In this document: one piece after another, positions 1 to 8,213 of the stretch
Layout of the letters: every line of letters begins with the position of its first letter
How positions within the stretch are numbered: position 1 is the first letter of the stretch
NCBI GenBank assembly: GCA_017628395.1
Contig: JAGBZD010000033.1
Span: 1 to 58,102 of the forward strand
Origin: Paludibacteraceae bacterium
GTDB taxonomy: Bacteria > Bacteroidota > Bacteroidia > Bacteroidales > Paludibacteraceae
Direction of reading: 5' to 3'
Length of the DNA: 58,102 nt
Made by a program: the position numbers and the translations under genes
The notes under the pieces: model-generated
Databases searched by the model: none
Told to the model about the DNA's origin: nothing
The model's input: only the letters and a program-made list of their open reading frames with translations

Positions 1-105
1 TATGAAAGTCAAAAAGGGAAAGGCAAGATGTCTTCCCCAAACAGGATGTCATTAAATAGATGTCTACATAAATAGATATCATCAAACATATAACTTCCTC
101 ATCAA

Positions 106-137
106 AGAGTGTCATTGTGTGTGGCACTCTTTTTTTT
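106..137 (+). terminator. Intrinsic terminator
   Basis: AGAGTGTC (106-113) pairs with GGCACTCT (123-130), 8 bp with one G-U, across a 9-nt loop, and is followed by seven T. It probably ends a transcript that starts left of the window or in its first 100 nt. Confidence 0.7.
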
Positions 138-792
138 AGATTTATCTGTGTAGAATACAGTTTAATATTTTGTTATAAGTAGTCACATATGACTTGTTTG
201 TGACCTACTTGTGACAATAGTCTGGTGGATATTGAATCAATAAAATTAGCACAGTAAGGATATTAGCACATCTATAGTCCAAATTTAGGGTCCAAATGAA
301 ATAAGAAGTAAATGAATATTGTGACTCCAAAATCTATAACTTAGAATGAGAATTTAACAACTATAATCCATTAATAATAGTATAAAACTACATTAAGAAT
401 CATTTATAATGAATTAACATCAATAATAAGTATTAATTATTATTAAGAATAGTATTAAGTATTAGAAATGAACCTATAATAAGAGTTATAATTAGTATTA
501 GTAGTATTATTATATATATTAGGTATATAAGGATTAGAAGTATCAATTATATAATAAGATGGTAGAATATCATTGTAAGTGGTTTATTTACAATAATATG
601 GGTTTTTAACCATAAGATTATACAGCAGTCTTCTTGGTATTCTCATCATAAATGACTACTTTAGCAGGTAATATGGCATATTGGAGAGACCTTTGTTGAG
701 ACCTATAGATGGTTATTGGTGTCAAACACAGGTTATAACTACTTGTAGTAGGGTTTTTGGATGTGGTTAGGAATTACCATCTTCCACCCTGA

Positions 793-827
793 AACCTTGT
801 TACAAGCAATTGTAGCAAGGTTTTTTT
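793..827 (+). terminator. Strong intrinsic terminator
   Basis: AACCTTGTTACAA (793-805) pairs with TTGTAGCAAGGTT (810-822) as a 13-bp stem with one G-U around a GCAA tetraloop, followed by a T tract to 827. The T tract exists only on the plus strand, so it does not serve the minus-strand efflux operon ending at 861. It terminates plus-strand transcription from a region with no visible gene. Confidence 0.75.
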
Positions 828-860
828 GTGCCTATATCTGAGGCGTATAGGGGTAATGGG

Positions 861-2051
861 CTATTCCATTGAGGATTTGTGTAATGCTTTATGTTCTGCA
901 ACGATGGCTAATGCTAAATATACTAAGGTTAAGGCGATTAATACGATGAGGTCTTCCGAGACGTCGATTAACGATGCTCCGGCCGTGCCGATATTCACAT
1001 AGGCATTTACCGCGCTGCTACTGGGAAAGACTCTGCCAATAAGATATAACCACTCGGGAAATGCCTCTTTGGGATACGACACTCCTGCGAGTAGCAATAC
1101 TGGGACGGAACTCCATAGGAGTAGCATTAGTGGGGCTTCGCGTCGCTTGAATAGGTGGGATAATGTGAGGCCTAATGAAGCGGCTGCAATAATGTAGAGG
1201 GTAAATATGATTACTACATCGATAGTTGCGCCCTCATAAGGGAATCCAAATATAGGCCATATAATAGCTAAAATAACGGTTAAATTAATGCCATATATAA
1301 TTATATAGGTCAATAGTTTAGCTACGATGCTTTTAATGGGGTTTAATGTCGTTAATTGTAATCCTTTTCGTCTTACGCCGAGCATCCCAAGGCCAATTAA
1401 TAGTGTCTGCTGAATGATCACAACTACAATTGATGGCATCACAAATGAGCCGTAACCCATCGATGGATTATGCAGAATGTGACCATCATAAATTATCGGC
1501 TGCACAACATCCATAGCTGCGAGATCGTCCGCGCCATTAGCGACAAGGCGCATAACCTCGAGCGACGCCCCCAGGGAAAGAACATCCTCGGTAACCTGCT
1601 CTAAAACCTGGCGATATAGCAGCAGGTGACTGCCATCGAGGATAACTCCTATATTTGCTTGATTACCAGCAAGAACGTCACGCTCAAAGCCATCTGGTAT
1701 GAAGATGATGCCGTGAGCCCCTCGAGTGTAAAATAGTTCTTTTGCCTCTGTCATATTGGCAACTTCATATCGCACGGCGGTTCTTTGTCCAGCGCGCAAG
1801 CCATTAATAACGCTTCTACTCTCGGCGCTATTATCCTCGTCGACCACCACGATAGCAACACTCTCCACAACCTCATTTCCGTATGCCGATGAGTATATCA
1901 TGGTATATATCAGCATCGCGAAAACAAGTATGAGGAGTACTCCGCCATCGGAGAATATCAACTTAAATTCATTGCGAATTATATTCAGGAAACTATCTGA
2001 TTGTTTGATGTTTATATTATTCATATCAACTTCTTCTCCAATAAGTTTCAT
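861..2051 (-). CDS. ABC-2 type transporter permease (second of pair)
   Basis: Integral membrane permease of the ABC-2/YhiH-YbhR type, 396 aa. One transmembrane helix lies near residues 35-55. A long periplasmic domain (about 60-220) follows, with the family pattern of a conserved 'VVDEDNS' strand and 'GIIFIPDGFERDV'. A block of hydrophobic helices fills 225-385. It is last in a minus-strand operon after TolC, HlyD and a paralogous permease. The ATG at 2051 overlaps the end of the upstream permease. A second in-frame ATG at 2024 lies just after that gene's stop and is an equally plausible start. Such pairs probably form a heterodimeric channel feeding HlyD/TolC. Substrate unknown. No ATPase is encoded beside it. 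Confidence 0.85.
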   Translation of the reverse strand: MKLIGEEVDMNNINIKQSDSFLNIIRNEFKLIFSDGGVLLILVFAMLIYTMIYSSAYGNEVVESVAIVVVDEDNSAESRSVINGLRAGQRTAVRYEVANMTEAKELFYTRGAHGIIFIPDGFERDVLAGNQANIGVILDGSHLLLYRQVLEQVTEDVLSLGASLEVMRLVANGADDLAAMDVVQPIIYDGHILHNPSMGYGSFVMPSIVVVIIQQTLLIGLGMLGVRRKGLQLTTLNPIKSIVAKLLTYIIIYGINLTVILAIIWPIFGFPYEGATIDVVIIFTLYIIAAASLGLTLSHLFKRREAPLMLLLWSSVPVLLLAGVSYPKEAFPEWLYLIGRVFPSSSAVNAYVNIGTAGASLIDVSEDLIVLIALTLVYLALAIVAEHKALHKSSME

Positions 2052-3201
2052 CTCTCACTACCCTACTTAATCTGCGCCACGATATTGCAATCAGCGGTAA
2101 AAATAGAAGTAGAGATATCGCCTTTGGTATGTCATACGACAACGGCGTGCCAATCATCATCTGATCTATGAATATGTCGCTAAAATAGCTCAACGGAAAT
2201 AGTTTGGATAGAGGTTGGGTCCATTCGTACATTGCCGAAACAGGAAATGTAATACCCGAAAATGTAAATGCCATAACTGCATATCCTCCACCAAGCGATA
2301 GAGCTAATCTTAGATTTGCTGTTACTGATACTATTGCTATGGCAACTGCTTGATATGCAATAATAAACAATATGCAACCTACAGTTAAAAATAGGTAACT
2401 TCCAGCGCAATTCATCCCCATAAAAACTATCAAAATCAATAGAATGAATTGTGTCATAAGCGACATTATGATTGTAATTGGCAACAATTTCCCCATCAAT
2501 GCACCTGCAAGCGAGTTGCCCGAGGCCTCAAGCCATTTTGTAGCGGTGGCATACCTTAATTCTCTACCTATGGCGTATGTGGTACAAACGACAGTAAGTA
2601 TCACAACAGCCATAAACATAAATATAGGGGCGAGATAATAACCATAATTAAGGTATGGGTTAGCAACTATGTTACTATGTATGTTAATCGGTGTTATCTC
2701 AACTAACGCTTCACTATATCCAATACCCTCAGATTGAAGTTTATTTAACGATATTCCAGCGGATAATGTCATAACAGTCTGCTGCACATCGCGCTCTATA
2801 ACCCCATCCGCCGAGATATTTGTGCCGAGCAGATAACATTCAACCTTTGCTGGGATTCCGCGATAAATATTTGCCTCGAAATCATCTGGAATGTAGAGCA
2901 TCGCAAGAGCATCTCCTTGCAATATCAGCCTATAAGCATCAGCCGTAGATTGAACATTGTAAGTAACTGCAACACCAGGCGTTGCATCAATCATATTAAC
3001 CAATTTATACGATGTTTGCGTGTGGCTGTGATCGACAATCGCAATAGGCAAATCCTCTATCTCGCCTCGGTAAAACATAACGGCAAAGAACAGCACCATT
3101 GCAACGGGAATTACAATCAGTACAGCCATATAAAGTCGATCGCGAGCTACCTCAAGTATTTCGCGTTTAAATGATGATAATATACTGTTAACCAGACTCA
3201 T
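2026..3201 (-). CDS. ABC-2 type transporter permease (first of pair)
   Basis: A 391-aa membrane permease paralogous to the next gene: N-terminal helix (about 25-45), large extracytoplasmic domain containing 'AIVDHSHTQTS' and 'LAMLYIPDDFEANI', then about five hydrophobic helices (185-370). It belongs to the ABC-2 membrane family used in drug or macromolecule export with HlyD/TolC partners. The start is 8 nt after the HlyD stop and its 3' end overlaps the following permease, so the genes are very probably translationally coupled. Unlike YbhF/RbbA-type systems, no nucleotide-binding subunit or fused ATPase domain is visible in this protein. Confidence 0.85.
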   Translation of the reverse strand: MSLVNSILSSFKREILEVARDRLYMAVLIVIPVAMVLFFAVMFYRGEIEDLPIAIVDHSHTQTSYKLVNMIDATPGVAVTYNVQSTADAYRLILQGDALAMLYIPDDFEANIYRGIPAKVECYLLGTNISADGVIERDVQQTVMTLSAGISLNKLQSEGIGYSEALVEITPINIHSNIVANPYLNYGYYLAPIFMFMAVVILTVVCTTYAIGRELRYATATKWLEASGNSLAGALMGKLLPITIIMSLMTQFILLILIVFMGMNCAGSYLFLTVGCILFIIAYQAVAIAIVSVTANLRLALSLGGGYAVMAFTFSGITFPVSAMYEWTQPLSKLFPLSYFSDIFIDQMMIGTPLSYDIPKAISLLLFLPLIAISWRRLSRVVRDETYWRRS

Positions 3202-3209
3202 ATTGCCGA

Positions 3210-4235
3210 TTATATAACATCATTTACAACTACGCTCATCCCGGGTAAAAGGTACTCATTTCGAGGTCTTGCTCTTATCTCAAAGGTTCGTATATCGAAT
3301 CCACCCCTTGCGCGTGTTGCACTCCAGGTGGCGAAGTCAGCCTCGGCTGATATGTAGTACACCTCAAAATCGCAGCTCGCGCCTAATGCCGGCACATAGC
3401 CTTCGAAGTGTGTGCCGATCGAGATACCCCGCATATTATCCTCCTTGATATTAAAAACTGCCCATATATCGCTCAGATCGAGAATTGTCACAACAGGATA
3501 CCCCGAGGAGATTAGCTCTCCGGGCTCGGCGATGATATTCGATACACGTCCTGCGATGGGAGCGTATACACGTGCATCGCTAAGATATGCCCTAACCTCA
3601 TCTACTGCGGCCTGCGCCTCGCGAACCTTGGCCGCAACAGCAGCCCGCTGCTCCTTGGTAGCACCATCCTTAGCCATATCGTAAGCAGCCTTGGCAGCCT
3701 TAGAGGTCGCATCCATAGCAGCGTAATTGGCCATTGCCTCATCATATTGCTGACGCGGCACTACCCCTTTGTTGTATAGATTCTCAACCCGCGCAAGGCT
3801 CTTCTTGGCCAACTCCAGCCCCGCTTCAGCTTTATGCCACAGACTCTTTGCTGCATCAACCTCCTCCCACCTTACGCCACGCTCAACCTCGAGATTCAGA
3901 GCCTCAGCGGCAGCCTCCAACGCAGCAGCTTGTCTCAGTTTGGCATCCAACTCGGGCGTGGAAATAGTGTAGAGAAGTTCACCCTTATCCACCCAATCGC
4001 CCTCCGAGACAAATAATGAGTCGATTCGCCCGGGGAGTTTTGATGATGCACGATAGGTTTTGCACTCAATAGTACCCTCTATCACATTCCCATTTAATGA
4101 ATGAATATATCGCCTAACGAAGATACTAATAGTGACAATAATTGCTATAGATAGAATGATATATATCGAATATTTAGCGTTGGTTTTCATAATTTTACGG
4201 TGTTTATATAAATACTTTTTCACCTTGTGCAACAT
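3210..4235 (-). CDS. HlyD-family membrane fusion (periplasmic adaptor) protein
   Basis: Periplasmic adaptor linking the inner-membrane permeases to the outer-membrane TolC protein. It has one N-terminal membrane anchor (about 23-42), a split barrel-sandwich/lipoyl half ('RIDSLFVSEGDWVDKGELLY'), an alanine-rich coiled-coil hairpin (about 90-215) with a 'VPRQQYDEA' turn, the second lipoyl half ('APIAGRVSNIIAEPGE') and a beta-barrel domain. The 341-aa length is normal for EmrA/YbhG-like adaptors. The ATG at 4235 overlaps the end of tolC by 32 nt. An ATG at 4190 would remove the overlap and leave the anchor intact. The co-oriented neighbours make the partner assignment strong. Confidence 0.88.
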   Translation of the reverse strand: MLHKVKKYLYKHRKIMKTNAKYSIYIILSIAIIVTISIFVRRYIHSLNGNVIEGTIECKTYRASSKLPGRIDSLFVSEGDWVDKGELLYTISTPELDAKLRQAAALEAAAEALNLEVERGVRWEEVDAAKSLWHKAEAGLELAKKSLARVENLYNKGVVPRQQYDEAMANYAAMDATSKAAKAAYDMAKDGATKEQRAAVAAKVREAQAAVDEVRAYLSDARVYAPIAGRVSNIIAEPGELISSGYPVVTILDLSDIWAVFNIKEDNMRGISIGTHFEGYVPALGASCDFEVYYISAEADFATWSATRARGGFDIRTFEIRARPRNEYLLPGMSVVVNDVI

Positions 4236-5631
4236 AATTTATGAGCGTACCACTTAGCCCCGAAGCCTCGAGTAGTCGCGCCAATGATAGACAATATTCG
4301 TATGCCGAATTGAGATATTTAACCTTTGCGGCCGCTACCTCCACATAAGCATCCATAAGCTCTATGGAAGATATTACCCCCTCGCGGAAGCCCTCCGACG
4401 CGGAGTGATAGTAGCTTTCTGTCAGGGCTACAGCTCGCTCATTTGCTGCAATATCGAATAGCCTATTTTGAAGCGTATAATACTCTTTATCAACAAGAAG
4501 CACAATGTCACTTCGAGCGTTTTCCACCTCATATTTTACACTCTCCGCCTCGCTCCTTGCAGCCTTATAGCGATACTCTTTACCCAGTCCGTCAAAGAGA
4601 GGTATTCTCACCCCTATACCCACACTCCACCGCGGCACGATGTCACTAAGTTGATAACTATACAAACTCGCTGCACCCATTGCGACAACCTCGGGTAATA
4701 GAGCGGCTCGAGCAAGCTTTACACCTTCATCTGACAGCTGTTTCCCGAGTTTGGTTTCACATAGAATTGGGTTTAGTATATCTGCCATATTACGGTAATA
4801 ATCAATACTATATATCTGTTTATATAGAAATATTCTACCTACAGGATTGATACTCTGACCAACCAATGCGTTAAGTGCCGACTCTGCAACCTTAACCCTA
4901 TTCTTGGCCTCCTGCATATCTCGCTCAGCCTCTGCAAGTTTGTACTGCACGTAGACCACCTCGCTATGTGCAATTACACCCTCCTCTTCCATCGCAGTGG
5001 CATCGGAGAGGTGTTGCATCATAACACGCACAACCTCCTGTCGGACATTTGCAACGTGGCGCGCCACGATAACACCGTAATATCGCTCCACGAGAGATGT
5101 AACAAGCATATTCTCCACTGCATCAAGACTATACGTAGCCATATCTAAAGTAAGTTTTGCTACACGCTTTGCAATATTTATACTTCCACCCATATAAATG
5201 GGCATCGTCAAAGTCGCACCAATCATTCCGAACGAACGCCTCTGAAGCGTGTACCGCCAATCTACGGATGTCAACGGGGATAACCCTTCGGCAAGGAGCT
5301 GCGCAAGCTCAGAGGTTATAAGCCCACTCGACACACCCTTGTTTATAAATCCGTTCAGTGACTCTGATACTACGCCCTTAGCCCCTCCAAGTTCGACATC
5401 TACATCTCTCTGTAGCAGCGTATAACCACCAATCAAATCAATCTTTGGCAGATATAATCCTCGCGTGGCACGTAGCTCGTTATATGCCGCATCCACACCA
5501 TATTGTTGAGCCTTTACCGAGCTATTATTCTCAAGCATAGCGTTCAACGCTTCGTCGAAACTCATATCCTGCTGCGCACTTAGCGAGGTGAGCGAACATA
5601 GAAATATTAACAAGATAAAAACATCTCTCAT
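4204..5631 (-). CDS. TolC-family outer membrane efflux protein
   Basis: Outer-membrane channel of a tripartite exporter, 475 aa. The Sec signal peptide (about 1-19) ends in SLSAQ. The mature part has two outer-membrane-efflux repeats with long heptad-rich helices, 'MSFDEALNAMLENNSSVKAQQ' at the start and 'ARAALLPEVVAMGAAS' in the second half. It is first in the operon, so the promoter should lie in the 120-nt gap shared with the divergent porin. Substrate is not evident. The operon order TolC-HlyD-permease-permease is common in Bacteroidales. Confidence 0.88.
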   Translation of the reverse strand: MRDVFILLIFLCSLTSLSAQQDMSFDEALNAMLENNSSVKAQQYGVDAAYNELRATRGLYLPKIDLIGGYTLLQRDVDVELGGAKGVVSESLNGFINKGVSSGLITSELAQLLAEGLSPLTSVDWRYTLQRRSFGMIGATLTMPIYMGGSINIAKRVAKLTLDMATYSLDAVENMLVTSLVERYYGVIVARHVANVRQEVVRVMMQHLSDATAMEEEGVIAHSEVVYVQYKLAEAERDMQEAKNRVKVAESALNALVGQSINPVGRIFLYKQIYSIDYYRNMADILNPILCETKLGKQLSDEGVKLARAALLPEVVAMGAASLYSYQLSDIVPRWSVGIGVRIPLFDGLGKEYRYKAARSEAESVKYEVENARSDIVLLVDKEYYTLQNRLFDIAANERAVALTESYYHSASEGFREGVISSIELMDAYVEVAAAKVKYLNSAYEYCLSLARLLEASGLSGTLINYVAQGEKVFI

Positions 5632-5674
5632 AGCTACAGATTTTGGTGCTGCACAATCAAATATCGCACCATAT

Positions 5675-5702
5675 TTTGAAAACCTACAGCGATGTTACTT
5701 TG
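5675..5702 (+). promoter_or_regulatory. Possible promoter of the porin gene
   Basis: TTTG (5675-5678) is followed 17 nt later by TACTTTG (5696-5702), an imperfect version of the Bacteroidota -33/-7 elements, about 50 nt before the porin ATG. Spacing and -7 box are off consensus, so this is tentative. Confidence 0.3.
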
Positions 5703-5753
5703 GCATATTCCTTGTGTAGTCACGAGGCGAGTATTCACTAAAACTAATTGATT

Positions 5754-7070
5754 ATGAAACAAATTAGATTTTTACTTCTATCTTTTTTGAGCCTCGCGGT
5801 TGGTGCTTCTACCCTATCGGCTCAGGTGTTTCTCTATGAGATTGAGGAGTATACACCCACAGTGTATATGATTGCCAAGGGCAAGTCCGAGTGTGAAAAT
5901 ACGCGCCGCAATGTCACTGATGATTTTGCCGATACACACCGCTGCGGCTTCCAGCAATCGCCCAATCCACAGTTTATCTTCACGTCGCACGACAACCGCT
6001 TTGCGTTGGGTATAGGCGGTATGGTAAACCTCCGCACGAGCTACGACTTCAAGGGCGCGATGGGCAATATCGACTTCATTCCCTACGATATCCCGATGAA
6101 ACACAACTATGCCAACAGGCAACGTGTGATGATGGATGCATCCACATCGCGCCTCTTTATCAAGGCCGTCATCAAGAGTGATTTGTTGGGCCGTGTGTTG
6201 ATCTATAGCGATATGGACTTTCGCGGTGGTGGAGAGTTCTCCTATATCCCTCGTCTGCGTTCGGCATATTTAAATTTCAAGGGCTTTACTATTGGTCGCG
6301 ATGTTACGACATTCTGTGACCTCGAAGCCGCACCGACAACCATTGACTTCCAAGGTCCTAATGCCTATAACTTTGCATTTAACGAGATGATACGCTACGA
6401 GCATAGTTTCCTTCGTAACCATCTATCCGTAGGCGCTGCACTCGAGATGCCATCGGTAAACGGTACCTATGGCGAGCATTTTTCACCTATCTACCAGCGT
6501 GTTCCCGATGTAATTGCCTACGTTCAGTATGCGTGGGGTGAGAATCGCTCGAGCCACATCCGCGCTTCGGGTGTTGTGCGCGATATGTATCTTCACAATA
6601 ACCTCACAGGCGAGAATACCACACAGCTCGGCTGGGGCGTGCAGCTCAGCGGACATATCGACTTTAGCCACTGGGTTGACCTATATATGAATGGTGTATA
6701 TGGCGAGGGCATCACTCCTTATATCCAGGATCTCTCTGGCTCGCCTTACGACTTTGGCTTCAATCCCGAGAATCCTACAGAGATGCAGACTATGCCTATG
6801 TGGGGATGGCAGGCTGCGGCGCAGATCAATCTCTTCCCTGGTCAAGCCTGGCTTGCTGGCGGCTACTCGGAGGTACACCTCGAGAAGCACAATGGCTACC
6901 TCTCAAGCGATCAATATCGCAAGGGCCAGTATCTGTTTGTCAACGCCTTCTGCAAGGCAACGCAGAATCTCACCTTTGCCTTGGAGTATCTTCACGGCAC
7001 GCGCGAAAATATGGATGGCGCGAAGAGTCACGCAAATCGCATAAGCATTATGGCACAATATAACTTCTAA
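5754..7070 (+). CDS. DcaP-like trimeric outer membrane porin
   Basis: Outer-membrane beta-barrel of about 438 aa. A signal peptide (to about residue 23, 'STLSAQ') is followed by a short N-terminal segment. The barrel has alternating aromatic strands and ends in F (QYNF), as Bam substrates do. The blocks 'FIPYDIP', 'STSRLFIKAV', 'RLRSAYLNFKG' and 'DLEAAPTTIDFQGPNAYNF' match the DcaP/OprO-like family, in which a TIDFxGPN motif is typical. I chose the ATG at 5754 rather than an upstream in-frame TTG because it starts a standard signal peptide. It is probably a passive channel for small anionic or dicarboxylate-type solutes. Single-gene unit between a divergent efflux operon and a terminator. Confidence 0.78.
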   Translation: MKQIRFLLLSFLSLAVGASTLSAQVFLYEIEEYTPTVYMIAKGKSECENTRRNVTDDFADTHRCGFQQSPNPQFIFTSHDNRFALGIGGMVNLRTSYDFKGAMGNIDFIPYDIPMKHNYANRQRVMMDASTSRLFIKAVIKSDLLGRVLIYSDMDFRGGGEFSYIPRLRSAYLNFKGFTIGRDVTTFCDLEAAPTTIDFQGPNAYNFAFNEMIRYEHSFLRNHLSVGAALEMPSVNGTYGEHFSPIYQRVPDVIAYVQYAWGENRSSHIRASGVVRDMYLHNNLTGENTTQLGWGVQLSGHIDFSHWVDLYMNGVYGEGITPYIQDLSGSPYDFGFNPENPTEMQTMPMWGWQAAAQINLFPGQAWLAGGYSEVHLEKHNGYLSSDQYRKGQYLFVNAFCKATQNLTFALEYLHGTRENMDGAKSHANRISIMAQYNF

Positions 7071-7117
7071 GTCTGTTTTGGTGTTGTCTAACCCTGGTTA
7101 TACATCAGCCTAAAAGA

Positions 7118-7158
7118 GAGGGTGTCCACAAAACTTGTTGGACATCCTCATATTTTTT
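7118..7158 (+). terminator. Intrinsic terminator of the porin gene
   Basis: GAGGGTGTCCA (7118-7128) pairs with TGGACATCCTC (7139-7149) as an 11-bp stem with one G-U, followed by ATATTTTTT. Its descending arm overlaps the -33 element of the sigma-factor promoter. Confidence 0.8.
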
Positions 7159-7168
7159 CCTATTTTTG
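7138..7168 (+). promoter_or_regulatory. Promoter of the ECF sigma operon
   Basis: TTG at 7138-7140, a 20-nt spacer, then TATTTTTG (7161-7168) fits the Bacteroidota TTTG/TAnnTTTG consensus. Transcription would start near 7175, which excludes translation starts placed inside the terminator and supports the downstream TTG start. Confidence 0.55.
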
Positions 7169-7238
7169 CGTACCAGATGTTACAATTTTCGAAGTTGTAC
7201 GTTCTATAGGTAAAGAAACAAAAACACAGGATAAGGAT

Positions 7239-7745
7239 TTGGCTACCGAAACAGAATATATATCACTTGTAGAGCGACTCAAGGATACGGTCTTTAGGTT
7301 GGCGCGAAGCATACTCACAGACACACACCTCGCCGAGGATGTCACGCAGGATGTCTTTGCAAGGGTCTGGCAGCAACGCAATACGGTACTTCACAGCGAC
7401 TACCCCAGAGCATACGTCTGTCGCATAGCGCATAACCTTGCCATAGATCGCCTTCGACATCGCGAACGAGAACGCAGCTTTGCGATTGAGGAGATGGCGA
7501 CAACTCACCAAAGCTGTGAAGATGTGGAGAGGTTGGATATGGTGACACTGACAAAGAGGTTTATAAGTGAACTTCCCGAGAAGCAGCGCACGACGATACA
7601 CCTCCGCGATGTAGAGGGTTACGAATTGGAGGAGATTGCCCGAATCCTCGAAGCCGATGAGGCGAGTGTGAGAGTAAACCTCTCGAGGGCAAGAAAGAGA
7701 GTAAAAGGGCAACTTTTAAACGCGATAAACTATGGAGTGGAATAG
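7239..7745 (+). CDS. ECF-type RNA polymerase sigma factor
   Basis: Sigma-70 family, extracytoplasmic-function type, about 168 aa. Region 2 contains 'AEDVTQDVFARVWQQR' and 'YVCRIAHNLAIDRLRHRERE'. Region 4 contains 'LPEKQRTTIHLRDVEGYELEEIA' and the recognition helix 'VRVNLSRARKRVK'. The frame is open back to about 7122, but that part lies in a terminator and before the promoter start site. TTG at 7239, preceded by AGGATAAGGA, gives the usual ECF length. No ATG exists in the upstream frame. It overlaps the next gene by 14 nt, so the pair is probably translationally coupled. It should direct transcription of this operon and other targets, with the membrane protein downstream as its likely regulator. 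Confidence 0.85.
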   Translation: MATETEYISLVERLKDTVFRLARSILTDTHLAEDVTQDVFARVWQQRNTVLHSDYPRAYVCRIAHNLAIDRLRHRERERSFAIEEMATTHQSCEDVERLDMVTLTKRFISELPEKQRTTIHLRDVEGYELEEIARILEADEASVRVNLSRARKRVKGQLLNAINYGVE

Positions 7746-8208
7746 AGTACAATTGCTATATGATAAGTATCTCGAGGGTGAGACATCTCTTGCCGAGGAG
7801 CGTGAACTTTATGCCCTGCTCTCCGCAACTGATACACTACCAAAGGAGTATCAAGCTATTAAAGCTATGCTTGAGATGTCGCACGAAACATCGCTGGATA
7901 GATGTGTTATAGATATCAAACATAGCGAGCCAAAGAGGAGTGTATGGCGAAGTATTACATTGCGACGCATCGCGGGTGTGGCTGCTGTTGTGGGGCTCAT
8001 TCTTGGCGTAACGATAACGTCAATAACTACCACCCAACCCTCGGCAATCGAGGAGTATGAGATTGTATGCCACATCAATGGTTCGATGATTAGCGACCAA
8101 CTGGTGGCGCAGGCAGAAGCACAGCGAATACTCGGTGGCGTATCGCGAAATATGAATACCGCAAAAGAGCGTATCAACAACATTACAAAACTAACATCAA
8201 ACAAATAA
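7732..8208 (+). CDS. Putative anti-sigma factor (single-pass membrane protein)
   Basis: A 158-aa protein with a cytoplasmic N-terminus (residues 1-75), one hydrophobic helix ('IAGVAAVVGLILGVTIT', about 80-98) and a periplasmic tail. The N-terminal 'YLEGETSLAEERELYALLSA' resembles the short acidic N-terminal motif of Bacteroidota anti-sigma-like proteins. Position directly after, and overlapping, the sigma gene is the main argument for an anti-sigma role. No zinc-binding HxxxCxxC motif is present. Not a FecR: the large FecR domain is absent. Confidence 0.65.
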   Translation: MEWNRVQLLYDKYLEGETSLAEERELYALLSATDTLPKEYQAIKAMLEMSHETSLDRCVIDIKHSEPKRSVWRSITLRRIAGVAAVVGLILGVTITSITTTQPSAIEEYEIVCHINGSMISDQLVAQAEAQRILGGVSRNMNTAKERINNITKLTSNK

Positions 8209-8213
8209 CCATT

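Larger units (their letters stand above)
1..860. other. AT-rich non-coding region
   Basis: No convincing gene is present in these 860 nt. Positions about 160-600 are very AT-rich low-complexity sequence made of TATTAAGAATAG-like and ATTAGTATTA-like words. The first 80 nt hold four spaced GATGTC/GATATC words (27, 45, 59, 75). Two plus-strand intrinsic terminators lie inside (106-137 and 793-827), yet no plus-strand gene precedes either of them. A plus-strand transcript such as a small RNA, or a gene ending just left of the window, is therefore possible. I recognise no riboswitch or tRNA here. Confidence 0.6.

Noticed and set aside
7122-7238. N-terminal extension of the ECF sigma factor from a GTG near 7122
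   Set aside because: It lies inside the porin terminator and ahead of the predicted transcription start near 7175, and has no family similarity.
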